Assembly: GCA_944388395.1 (NCBI GenBank)
Contig: CALXIP010000022.1
Span: 1 to 45,888, forward strand
Direction: 5' to 3'
DNA length: 45,888 bases
From: an uncultured Ruthenibacterium sp.
GTDB lineage: Bacteria; Bacillota; Clostridia; Oscillospirales; Ruminococcaceae
Positions 26,497 to 34,005 of this stretch are shown here, one piece after another. Under the pieces are notes generated by a model that worked only from the letters and a program-made list of their open reading frames with translations, was not told the origin of the DNA and did no database searches. The first letter of the stretch is position 1; each line of letters starts with the position of its first letter. Position numbers and translations under genes: made by a program.

Positions 26497-27322
26497 ATGC
26501 TTCAAAATCACAGATGCGGCGTGCCACCTGTTCCAGATAGTCACAGGAAAAAGAGACATCGTCGGCCCAGTTTGCACGAACCCGTCCTTCGATGGTGATG
26601 GTCCCCTGATAGCGAAGCCCCTGCAGCAGCCGAAGAACCGCATGAAAATCAATGGCGCCCAGGCCGGGAAAGAACCGGTTGTTGTCGGAAATGTGCAAAT
26701 TTTGGTACAGGGACTGGTGAAGGGCCAGCGCCTGTGCGGCAGAACGCTCTTCGATATTCATGTGATAGGTATCCGGCAGAATGCAGACGGGCCCCTGGGT
26801 GTGTTGCGCGAAAGCAGCTCCTTCGGCCAGTGTGTTGACCAGAAGTGCTTCGTAATGATTGGTGGCTTCCAGATAGACGGGTGCTTTTTGCAGGGTGCCG
26901 TCTGCGGCAAGCTCGTCCAAAGAGCGCTGCAGCTGCCGGGAACACTCTGTCCGGTCTCCGTCCGGTCCGCCTTTGATGAATCCGCAGATCACACCTGCAT
27001 GCAGCCGCTGTGCGTAAGAAACCATCTCACGCATGGCGGCTACGCTTTTGCTGCGAATCACCTCGTCCGGGCTGCTGAGAGATAGTCCGTCCCGCTTGGC
27101 ACGGGCTCCGGTGGCCACCATGGTCGGCTTGAGTTGATACGCTTCCAGCAGACGGCAAAGTTCTTCCGGTGAAAGGGATTCAAAATCCAGTAAGTTCAGT
27201 TCCACGCCATAAAATTCGCGCTCTTGCAGCAGATGAAGCGCAGAAAGAAAGGCCGGGTCGTTCAAGTCGTTAAAAGCCGGAAGCTGAATGCATAGGGGAT
27301 AGCAGTAGCGGGAAGTCCTCAT
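26495..27322 (-). CDS. sugar phosphate isomerase/epimerase (xylose isomerase-like TIM barrel)
   Basis: 275 residues, TIM-barrel family 'AP endonuclease 2' (IolE, IolH, hydroxypyruvate isomerase, tagatose-epimerase type). Divalent metal ligands expected in the family are visible as E in VYLEATNH, D in LPDTYHMNIEE, H in LHISDNN and E in TIEGR. It follows lacI by 12 bases (GAGGAG 6 bases before ATG 27320-27322) and thus belongs to the LacI transcript, not to the TRAP operon. Substrate unknown. Confidence 0.88.
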   Translation of the reverse strand: MRTSRYCYPLCIQLPAFNDLNDPAFLSALHLLQEREFYGVELNLLDFESLSPEELCRLLEAYQLKPTMVATGARAKRDGLSLSSPDEVIRSKSVAAMREMVSYAQRLHAGVICGFIKGGPDGDRTECSRQLQRSLDELAADGTLQKAPVYLEATNHYEALLVNTLAEGAAFAQHTQGPVCILPDTYHMNIEERSAAQALALHQSLYQNLHISDNNRFFPGLGAIDFHAVLRLLQGLRYQGTITIEGRVRANWADDVSFSCDYLEQVARRICDFEA

Positions 27323-27334
27323 AGAGCGCTCCTC

Positions 27335-28381
27335 TCACAGATAGTCGTGGAAATTGTTTTTCATGACAATGCCCAGCTGCACATAGCGAACTTCCTGTTG
27401 CAGGTGCTGGCCGGACAGGTATTCGTACAGCATCCAGACACCCTCTTTGCTTTGAAGCTCCGGCGCCTGCCAGATGCTGGCGTCCACGGTTCCGTCCATG
27501 AGATAGGGTTCCAGCTCGGCAAAAATATCGCTGGAAATGGCGGCAATGTGCTTCCATTTGTCGGTCCGCTTCAAAGCGTGACACATGGCAATGCAGTTGG
27601 ACGCACTGTTGCAGTAAATGCCCACAATGTCCGGGTGATTTTCCAGCTCCTGCACCAGTGTGTCCTCCAGAGAGAAATTGCCGCAGGCGTTGCTGATGTC
27701 CAAAATGGCCAGACCGGGATGCTGTTCTGTGATGTAATCGCAGAAGCCCATGGCATTGTCACGCAGCAGCTTCAGTTTGTGGTTGCCGCTCATCAGAATG
27801 ACCCGACCACTGGGCGGAGTCAGCTTTCCCAAAAGTTCCGCAGCCAGCTGCCCGGTGCGCCGTCCGGACGCGCGCACGCAGCCGACCCGTTTGGAGTTCA
27901 CCGCATCGGAATGCACGGTTACCACAGGAATTCCTTTTTCAAGAAGCTGCTCAAAATACACATTCAGGGTGGTGTCGTCCCAGCAGTAGGTGATGACGCC
28001 GTGAATGTTGTCCCGCTTCAGAATTTTTTCAAAGATCGGAATCTGATCTGCGCTGGTGCGGCCGCAGGGCATTCGTTCAAGAGTGACATTGTAGTCTTGC
28101 ATCATTTTTTCAGCGTCGTCAATGCCTTCCCAGATTTTTCGGAAGAACTGGTTGCAGTCTTCCGGCAGCAGCGGCAGAACCACCGCCAGGTTCAGCGTGC
28201 CGCGCTTCAACCTGGATGCAGTCGGGTTGATGGAATAATTCAACTCATGAGTGATTTTTAAAACGCGTTCCCGTGTTTTTTCGCTGACGCCGGGTTTTCC
28301 GTAAATCGCTTTGTGAACGGTGGGAATGGAGACGCCGGCAATGGTTGCAATGTCTTTGATGGTGGGTTTGTTGTTTTCCAT
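27335..28381 (-). CDS. LacI-family transcriptional regulator
   Basis: 348 residues: LacI helix-turn-helix (about 6-26; TIKDIATIAGVSIPTVHKAI), hinge, and periplasmic-binding-like effector domain. The family binds a sugar effector and represses or activates sugar genes. It is divergent from the TRAP operon, and three GTAAACGTTTAC-type sites lie in the intergenic region (see operators), so it should control both itself and the TRAP operon. Ends with NNFHDYL; the isomerase follows. Confidence 0.93.
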   Translation of the reverse strand: MENNKPTIKDIATIAGVSIPTVHKAIYGKPGVSEKTRERVLKITHELNYSINPTASRLKRGTLNLAVVLPLLPEDCNQFFRKIWEGIDDAEKMMQDYNVTLERMPCGRTSADQIPIFEKILKRDNIHGVITYCWDDTTLNVYFEQLLEKGIPVVTVHSDAVNSKRVGCVRASGRRTGQLAAELLGKLTPPSGRVILMSGNHKLKLLRDNAMGFCDYITEQHPGLAILDISNACGNFSLEDTLVQELENHPDIVGIYCNSASNCIAMCHALKRTDKWKHIAAISSDIFAELEPYLMDGTVDASIWQAPELQSKEGVWMLYEYLSGQHLQQEVRYVQLGIVMKNNFHDYL

Positions 28382-28415
28382 AGCTGATCCCTGGGCTCTC
28401 TTTTATATTAAATTT

Positions 28416-28444
28416 ATAATAGACGAAACGTACCGAAAATGCAA
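28416..28444 (-). promoter_or_regulatory. promoter of lacI-isomerase transcript
   Basis: Minus strand: -35 TTGCAT at 28439-28444, 17-base spacer, -10 TATTAT at 28416-28421. A LacI-type operator lies just upstream of the -35. Confidence 0.65.
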
Positions 28445-28455
28445 GATTTAGCAAG

Positions 28456-28467
28456 GAAAACGTTTAC
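28456..28467. promoter_or_regulatory. LacI-type operator 1
   Basis: GAAAACGTTTAC, a near-palindrome with central CG and one mismatch to GTAAACGTTTAC, the common LacI-family consensus. Beside the lacI promoter. Confidence 0.65.
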
Positions 28468-28539
28468 GAAAATGATTTGTAATAGTGTACAAAAATAATG
28501 AAAATATTCTTATAAAACGTAAAAAAGTAGGAAAACAGC

Positions 28540-28569
28540 TTGACTTTATGCAAGGAATCTTTATATTAT
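28540..28569 (+). promoter_or_regulatory. promoter of TRAP-isomerase operon
   Basis: -35 TTGACT at 28540-28545, 18-base spacer, -10 TATTAT at 28564-28569 (or TATATT at 16 bases). Operator 2 sits at about +8 to +19, a repression position. Confidence 0.65.
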
Positions 28570-28582
28570 CTTGGTGAAGAAA

Positions 28583-28594
28583 GTAAACGTTTTT
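28583..28594. promoter_or_regulatory. LacI-type operator 2
   Basis: GTAAACGTTTTT, one half perfect. It overlaps the start of the TRAP operon transcript. Confidence 0.6.
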
Positions 28595-28680
28595 TTAATC
28601 CAAAATCAATATATTTTTTGAAAAAATGTCATATTTTTTTAATTTCTAAATAGATTTTTTGTTATGAAACAAAAAATAGA

Positions 28681-28692
28681 ATAAACGTTTAC
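28681..28692. promoter_or_regulatory. LacI-type operator 3
   Basis: ATAAACGTTTAC, one mismatch to the palindrome. It lies in the leader of the TRAP operon, about 22 bases ahead of the cupin start. Centre-to-centre distances are 127 bases (1-2) and 98 bases (2-3). Confidence 0.6.
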
Positions 28693-28713
28693 CTATTTGT
28701 GAGGGGGATTTGC

Positions 28714-29046
28714 GTGAAGTATTTTTCAAAAGCAGATATGAATGCTCCGAAGCCTGCGCCGGGAGCCACCAATTATCCGATTTTTTTGGATGGAACAGCA
28801 CCCTGCGAGGGCTGCAACGCCAGTGTGAACTTTTACGAATGCGAAGAATATCCGGTTCCAGGCGTTCACGAAGACAACGAGGGCTTTTATGTGGTCAAAG
28901 GCTCCGGCTGGGCGAAAGTAGCCCAGGAAGAATGTCCCATTGAGGCGGGCACATTCTTTTACGCACCGGCCGGTGTGCCGCATGCGATTCGAAAAAATCC
29001 GGATTGTCCGGAATTGGAAGTGGTTTTGTTTCACTTTCCCAAGTGA
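28714..29046 (+). CDS. small cupin-domain protein
   Basis: 110 residues, one cupin barrel. Motif 1 GVHEDNEGFYVVKGSG and motif 2 with APAGVPHAIR supply His/Glu ligands typical of metal cupins. The family includes sugar isomerases and binding proteins. Start GTG 28714 (GAGGGGGA 6 bases upstream) is chosen over an in-frame GTG at 28699. First gene of the TRAP operon under the LacI-controlled promoter. Precise role unknown. Confidence 0.8.
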   Translation: MKYFSKADMNAPKPAPGATNYPIFLDGTAPCEGCNASVNFYECEEYPVPGVHEDNEGFYVVKGSGWAKVAQEECPIEAGTFFYAPAGVPHAIRKNPDCPELEVVLFHFPK

Positions 29047-29079
29047 AACATGACAGGGTGTGCAAAGGAGGAAACGGTT

Positions 29080-29553
29080 ATGAAAGTGGCAATTGCGTGC
29101 GAGGCGTCTTCTTTTCTTCTGAAGGAAGCCGTCAAAAAAAGAATCCAGGCCGCAGGATACGAGGTTCTGGATGTGGGACAGCAAACGGAAAACGAAAATG
29201 TCCTGTATTTTGAGGCGGCGCAAAATCTGGCAAAGGTGATTCAAAGCGGCGAATGTGAAAAGGGAATCGTTATCTGCGGCACAGGCGCCGGTGTAAGCAT
29301 GATCGTGAACAAATTCCGCGGTGTTTACTGTGTGGCCTGTGAAAGTGTGTTCACGGCGGAAAAAATTTCGCTGATCAACAATGCCAATGTGCTGGCCATG
29401 GGCGCCCGGGTAGTCAGCTGGGATATGGGCGGAGAAATGGCAGAAAAATTTTTGGCAGGTAAGTGGTGCGACGGGTTTGAAACCCAGCGCCGGCTGAACA
29501 ACGAGAAAGGTTATCAGGTGCTGAAGTCCATCGAAGAGGAAAGCTTTCGTTAA
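29080..29553 (+). CDS. RpiB/LacA/LacB-family sugar phosphate isomerase, atypical
   Basis: 157 residues with the family fold: the cysteine in VICGTGAGVSMIVNKFRG is C66, aligned with the catalytic cysteine C66 of E. coli RpiB (from memory). But the N-terminal DHxG motif is replaced by CEASSF (residues 7-12), and the C-H-D segment that normally carries a catalytic histidine reads C-E-S (87-89). So a sugar phosphate other than ribose 5-phosphate is likely. AAAGGAGG stands before ATG 29080. Part of the TRAP operon. Confidence 0.85.
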   Translation: MKVAIACEASSFLLKEAVKKRIQAAGYEVLDVGQQTENENVLYFEAAQNLAKVIQSGECEKGIVICGTGAGVSMIVNKFRGVYCVACESVFTAEKISLINNANVLAMGARVVSWDMGGEMAEKFLAGKWCDGFETQRRLNNEKGYQVLKSIEEESFR

Positions 29554-29580
29554 ATCACTGGGAACAGGAGGTATGTGCAG

Positions 29581-30102
29581 ATGAAGAAATTTCTAATGGG
29601 ATTTAATAAATTCCTGGACATTATTTTCAACGTTCTTCAGACCTATTCCAAAGTGGTTTTGCTGGGTGTGGTCCTGCTGGTCAGCGCCCAGGTCATTTCC
29701 CGAAAGTTTTTGCACTACAGCATTGTGTGGTCGGAAGAAGTGGCATTGCTGCTCATGGTCTGGATGGCCTTTATTTCCATGGCCATGGGTGTTGCAAGGA
29801 ATATTCATATCCGCATTGAAATGTTTTACAAGCTGTTTCCGAAGCCGGTGCAGAAAGCCGCGGTCTGGCTGGGACACATTGTGACGCTGTTCGTGGGCGC
29901 CATGCTGATGATCAACGGCTACAAGCTGGTCATGGCTACGCTGAACTCTACGCTGCCCACGACCAAGTGGCCGAGTTTCATGTTGTACCTGATGATTCCC
30001 GTGGGCGGTTTCTACATTGTTTACTGCACCATTCTTCATATGTTTTTCCCGAATGCAGCCAAAGTATTTGAAGACCCTGAAGAAGAGGAGGACGCGCAAT
30101 GA
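29581..30102 (+). CDS. dctQ: TRAP transporter small membrane subunit (DctQ type)
   Basis: 173 residues, four membrane helices, with the family segment WSEEVALLLMVWMAFISMA. It pairs with DctM to form the sodium-driven importer. ATG 29581 lies 9 bases after AGGAGG; an in-frame GTG 2 codons upstream is too close to it. Ends overlapping the DctM start (ATGA). Confidence 0.93.
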   Translation: MKKFLMGFNKFLDIIFNVLQTYSKVVLLGVVLLVSAQVISRKFLHYSIVWSEEVALLLMVWMAFISMAMGVARNIHIRIEMFYKLFPKPVQKAAVWLGHIVTLFVGAMLMINGYKLVMATLNSTLPTTKWPSFMLYLMIPVGGFYIVYCTILHMFFPNAAKVFEDPEEEEDAQ

Positions 30103-31394
30103 GCACATCTGCAATTGCAATTTTGCTTTTGGTGGGCGGTTTTATCGCGCTGATCATACTTCGTGTGCCCATCCCCATCGCACTGGTCGCGTCAACTGCC
30201 GTGACCATGATCTATCTGGACCTGCCCCTGATGACCATGGTGCAGCAAATGGCAAAATCCATCAACAGTTTTTCGTTAATGGCCGTGCCCTTCTTCATCC
30301 TTGCGGGTGAGATCATGGGTGCAGGCGGAATATCCGACAAGATCGTGGACTTTGCAAATGCCATTGTGGGCAGATTCCGGGGCGGCCTGGCCTGTGTGAA
30401 CTGCCTGGACTCCATGTTCTTCGGCGGTATTTCGGGTTCCGCGGTGGCGGACGTTTCCTCCCTCGGTTCCATCGTGATCCCCACCATGGTCAAGTCCGGA
30501 TACGGGCGGGATTTTTCCATTGCACTGACCGTGACCACGTCCTGCCAGGGCGTTCTGATCCCGCCTTCTCACAACATGATCTTCTTTGCACTGGCGGCGG
30601 GCGGCGTTTCCGTGGGCAAGTTGTTCTTGGGCGGCGCGATCCCGGGCATTCTGCTGGGCTTTGCACTGATGGCATACAGCCTGTTTATTTCCGTCAAGCG
30701 CAATTATCCCAAAGGCGAGGCCATGGGCCTGAAACAGATCCTGCTGGTGACAAAAGATGCGATCATCGCTTTGTTTACCGCCATTATCATCATGGGCGGC
30801 GTGAGCCTGGGCTGGTTTACCGCTACGGAGTCGGCGGCCATCGCCTGCATTTACGCGTTCCTGATTTCCATGTTTGTTTACAAAAAGCTGAAATGGAAAG
30901 ACATTCCCCGTATTTTGGGAAACGTTGTAAATACCTTGTGCCTCTCCTTCAGCCTGATTGCCGCGGCGGGTGCCTTCGGCTATGTGCTGGCTTTCTTGAA
31001 GGTTCCCGCGCTTTTGACCAATTTCCTGTTGTCGATTACGGACAACCGCATCATTCTTTTGCTTCTGATCAACCTGATGCTTCTGTTCCTGGGATGCATT
31101 ATGGATATGGCTCCCATCATTTTCATTGTCACGCCCATCCTGCTTCCGGTTGTAACGGCTTTGGGAATGGACCCGGTCCATTTCGGCGTCATGATGATCT
31201 TCAACCTGGCCATTGGCCTGTGCACTCCGCCGGTGGGTTCGGCGCTGTTCGTGGGCTGCGCTGTGGGTAAAAGTTCCATTGAACGGGTTACAAAAGAACT
31301 GCTGCCCATGTACGCTGTTATGATCACGTGCCTGCTGATAGTCACATTTGTGCCCGCACTTTCCACCTGGCTGCCCAATTTGATCATGAAATAA
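30099..31394 (+). CDS. dctM: TRAP transporter large membrane subunit (DctM type)
   Basis: 431 residues, about twelve membrane helices, with the repeated family patterns (GGISGSAVADVSSLGS, LIPPSHNM, GLCTPPVGSALF). Transport channel of a TRAP importer for organic or sugar acids. The start ATG 30099 overlaps the DctQ stop (ATGA). Confidence 0.95.
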   Translation: MSTSAIAILLLVGGFIALIILRVPIPIALVASTAVTMIYLDLPLMTMVQQMAKSINSFSLMAVPFFILAGEIMGAGGISDKIVDFANAIVGRFRGGLACVNCLDSMFFGGISGSAVADVSSLGSIVIPTMVKSGYGRDFSIALTVTTSCQGVLIPPSHNMIFFALAAGGVSVGKLFLGGAIPGILLGFALMAYSLFISVKRNYPKGEAMGLKQILLVTKDAIIALFTAIIIMGGVSLGWFTATESAAIACIYAFLISMFVYKKLKWKDIPRILGNVVNTLCLSFSLIAAAGAFGYVLAFLKVPALLTNFLLSITDNRIILLLLINLMLLFLGCIMDMAPIIFIVTPILLPVVTALGMDPVHFGVMMIFNLAIGLCTPPVGSALFVGCAVGKSSIERVTKELLPMYAVMITCLLIVTFVPALSTWLPNLIMK

Positions 31395-31408
31395 AAGGAG
31401 TTGTTTGC

Positions 31409-32155
31409 ATGAAAGCACATTTTTTGCCGGATGAAACGCTGGAACGGCTTTCTCCGGAAGATATGGGACTGGTTTATTGCTCCGCGCAGCGGCTGGAGAT
31501 CAAAGAACCCATCTGCCTGAAAAGCGGCAGTGAGGAATTGTGCCTGGTTTGCCTGGATGGAAGCGTGGAATATACATACGGCGGGAAAAGCGGCACGGCG
31601 GTGATGTGCGACATGCTGTACCTGCCCCGGAACAGCGCTTTGGAACTGAAGGGCGGACCTGCCACAGTCATGCGATTCGGCGCTCCCTGCAGCAATGCGT
31701 ATGAATTCCGTCACATCCGTTTCGCAGACGTGGATGCGGACAGCCGCCATAAAGTTTACGGAAAAGTGGAAAACGGAACCCGGCGGGACGTGTGGAACTT
31801 CATTGACGAAGAGTTTGCTTCGGGCCGCTTTTTGACCGGGATCTGCTACGGAGCCGACGGCGGATGGACCGCCTGGCCGCCCCACGAACACGGTGCAGAA
31901 CGGGAAGAAGTTTATGTCTATTTCAACATGGGACAAAGCTTCGGTGTGCAGTGCGTGTACGATGAGCTGGAAACAGCGCAGGCCTATGTGGTGCAGAACA
32001 ATCATCTGGTGGCCATCCCCCATGGCTATCATCCCAACTGCGGGTGCCCGTGCGGCGGACTGCGGTATGTATACTGCATGGTGTCCACCACGGAGGGCGA
32101 CCGGGAATTTATGAATCTGCGGACCCAAAAGATTTACGGGGACAAACTGGAGTAA
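31409..32155 (+). CDS. KduI/IolB-family isomerase (5-keto-4-deoxyuronate or 5-deoxyglucuronate type)
   Basis: 248 residues, bicupin. WPPHEHGAEREEVYVYF gives H159, H161 and E166; IPHGYHPN gives H208. The spacing H-x-H-x4-E-x41-H is the same as the zinc ligands known for E. coli KduI (H196, H198, E203, H245), so metal binding is likely intact. It is slightly shorter than KduI (278). A CGCPCGG motif directly after H208 adds three cysteines near the metal site. It points to uronate-like sugar acids as imported substrate. AAAGGAG 8 bases before ATG 31409. Confidence 0.85.
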   Translation: MKAHFLPDETLERLSPEDMGLVYCSAQRLEIKEPICLKSGSEELCLVCLDGSVEYTYGGKSGTAVMCDMLYLPRNSALELKGGPATVMRFGAPCSNAYEFRHIRFADVDADSRHKVYGKVENGTRRDVWNFIDEEFASGRFLTGICYGADGGWTAWPPHEHGAEREEVYVYFNMGQSFGVQCVYDELETAQAYVVQNNHLVAIPHGYHPNCGCPCGGLRYVYCMVSTTEGDREFMNLRTQKIYGDKLE

Positions 32156-32169
32156 CAGGAGGCGGGAAT

Positions 32170-32835
32170 ATGTTCAATACGGCATCCATCATCAATGTTC
32201 ATTTTTTGAATATGAAAGAGGAGCTGGACGCTCTGGTGGAAGGCGGCACCCGCTTTTTTCACATCGACCTGATGGACGGGCATTATGTGCCGAACTTATG
32301 CCTTCCCATCAAGCTTCTGGCGGAACTGAAGGAAGCTTACCCCCAGGTCAATATGGATGTTCACATGATGGTGACCAACCCCAGCGATTATATCCGGCGC
32401 CTGAAGGAGGCCGGGGCGGATTATGTGTCCTTCCATACGGACAGCACGCCCTTCGTGCGGCGCACCATCAATGAGATCCGTGCCGCGGGTATGAAACCGG
32501 GCATTGTGATCAATCCGTCGCAATGCATTGACCATATTCGGCCCTTTGTGGAATATGTGGACATGGTCACGCTGATGGCGGTGGAGCCTGGATTTGCGGG
32601 GCAGCCCCTTCTGGAGGGGAGCATGGACCGCCTGCGTGAGATCTGCGCGCTGCGCGAACAGATGGGCTGCCGGTTCCTTCTGTCGGTGGATGGCGGCATT
32701 GACTATGAAAAGGGACGTGAATGCAAGGAAATGGGCGTGGACGCCATTGTGGGAACGGTTCACACCATCTTCGGGCAACCGGACGGGATCAAAGCGGCAT
32801 GTATGCGCTTCGACCGCGAGTTCGGATCGATTTGA
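32170..32835 (+). CDS. ribulose-phosphate/allulose-6-phosphate 3-epimerase-family protein
   Basis: 221 residues, TIM barrel. Metal ligands H31 and D33 (FHIDLMDGHYVPN), H65 (DVHMMV) and D174 (SVDGGID) are intact. The N-terminal S-x-L-S-A-D motif is replaced (SIINVHFL), and the VEPGFAGQP segment resembles AlsE more than Rpe. So 3-epimerisation of a ketose phosphate is expected but the substrate may not be ribulose 5-phosphate. AGGAGG precedes ATG 32170. Part of the TRAP operon. Confidence 0.85.
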   Translation: MFNTASIINVHFLNMKEELDALVEGGTRFFHIDLMDGHYVPNLCLPIKLLAELKEAYPQVNMDVHMMVTNPSDYIRRLKEAGADYVSFHTDSTPFVRRTINEIRAAGMKPGIVINPSQCIDHIRPFVEYVDMVTLMAVEPGFAGQPLLEGSMDRLREICALREQMGCRFLLSVDGGIDYEKGRECKEMGVDAIVGTVHTIFGQPDGIKAACMRFDREFGSI

Positions 32836-32849
32836 GAACGGGTATGTAG

Positions 32850-32866
32850 TTATTGCGATGCAATAA
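32850..32866 (+). other. intercistronic hairpin ahead of dctP
   Basis: TTATTGC-GAT-GCAATAA is a perfect 7-bp stem in the 58-base gap between the epimerase-like gene and dctP. No T-tract follows. It could set RNA processing so that the binding protein is made in excess (inference). Confidence 0.4.
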
Positions 32867-32893
32867 TGAAATAATTTATCAAGGAGGAACAAT

Positions 32894-33961
32894 ATGAAAA
32901 AGGTATTATCACTCGTAGTGGTAGCAGCTGCTCTGCTTTCCATGCTGACCGCTTGCGGCGGAGGAGCGTCCTCTGCTGCGGAAAGCACCGCGTCCGCCGG
33001 TTCGACCTCTCAGGCTGCCAGCGCGACAGAGGAGAACGGCGAGGCAATCGTCCTGCGTTTGGCATCCAATCACACGGAGGATTTCGTCACGTCTCTGGCG
33101 ACCAACCGTTTTGCTGAGCTGGTCGAGGAAAAAACCAACGGAAGCGTAAAAGTGGAATGCTATTACAATGCGGTTCTGGGCGAGGAAAAGGCCACCATTG
33201 AGCAGGCACAGTTCGGCGGCATCGACCTCATCCGTGTCAACATTTCTCCGCTGGCCGAGTTTGTGGATGACTACAACGCCATCCTGTTCCCGTACATCTT
33301 CACCAGCAGCGAGCACTACTGGAAGGTGCTGGATTCGGAAGAAGTCGGCAAGGCAATGCTGCATTCGCAGGAAATGCTGGACAATGGTCTGTATGGCCTG
33401 TGCTTCTATGACAACGGAACCCGCAACTTCTTCTTCACCGAAGCAGAAGTGCACAATCCGTCCGATATGGCCAACCTGGCGATCCGCGTGCAGGAATCCA
33501 ACCTGATGCTGGGCATGGTGCGCGCCATGGGCGCCAACCCCACTTCCATGGCGGCCAGCGAGCTGTACAGCGCGCTGCAGACCGGCGTTGTGAACGGTGC
33601 TGAAAACAACCTGCCCTGGTATCTGTCCATGTCTTTGAACGAAGTGGCGCCCATGATCACCATGGACGAGCACAACCGCTCTGCGGACCTGCTGGTCATC
33701 TCCAAAGCGACCATGGATAAACTGACCGATGAGCAGATGGCTGCCATCCAGGAAGCGGCGGACGAGTCCAGCCTGTATCAGCGCGAACTGTGGGCTGAAA
33801 GCGAGAAAGAGTCCCGTGAGGAGTGCATTGAAAAAGGCTGCACCATCATTGATCTGACGGACGAAGAGCGCCAGCAGTTCATGGACGCTGTGAAAGAGCT
33901 GAACGCCACGGAAGGCGAGAAGTACAGCGATATCTTTGAAAAGATCGAAGCGATGAAATAA
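32894..33961 (+). CDS. dctP: TRAP transporter substrate-binding lipoprotein (DctP type)
   Basis: 355 residues. Lipoprotein signal ending LTAC (C21), Ser/Ala linker, then a DctP fold. R198 in NLAIRVQES is the arginine known in this family to bind the ligand's carboxylate, which points to an organic or sugar acid as substrate. It is the last gene of the operon, apart from dctQ and dctM, with AAGGAGG before ATG 32894. A strong terminator follows. Confidence 0.94.
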   Translation: MKKVLSLVVVAAALLSMLTACGGGASSAAESTASAGSTSQAASATEENGEAIVLRLASNHTEDFVTSLATNRFAELVEEKTNGSVKVECYYNAVLGEEKATIEQAQFGGIDLIRVNISPLAEFVDDYNAILFPYIFTSSEHYWKVLDSEEVGKAMLHSQEMLDNGLYGLCFYDNGTRNFFFTEAEVHNPSDMANLAIRVQESNLMLGMVRAMGANPTSMAASELYSALQTGVVNGAENNLPWYLSMSLNEVAPMITMDEHNRSADLLVISKATMDKLTDEQMAAIQEAADESSLYQRELWAESEKESREECIEKGCTIIDLTDEERQQFMDAVKELNATEGEKYSDIFEKIEAMK

Positions 33962-33973
33962 GCTTCCGCAATC

Positions 33974-34004
33974 AAAAAAGCACCCCGTACGGGGTGCTTT
34001 TTTT
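33974..34004. terminator. bidirectional terminator after dctP
   Basis: AAAAAAGCACCCCGT pairs perfectly with ACGGGGTGCTTTTTT. It also lies directly at the end of the convergent histidine kinase gene. Confidence 0.93.
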
Positions 34005-34005
34005 G

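Larger units (their letters stand above)
28382..28713. other. 332-base AT-rich divergent regulatory region
   Basis: This gene-free stretch between lacI and the cupin gene is much richer in A and T than its surroundings, including long A- and T-runs around 28490-28530 and 28590-28680. It holds both divergent promoters and all three LacI-type operators listed separately. Confidence 0.8.

Noticed and set aside
29080-29553. Housekeeping ribose-5-phosphate isomerase B
   Set aside because: The DHxG motif and later histidine are missing, and the gene is in a specialised operon.
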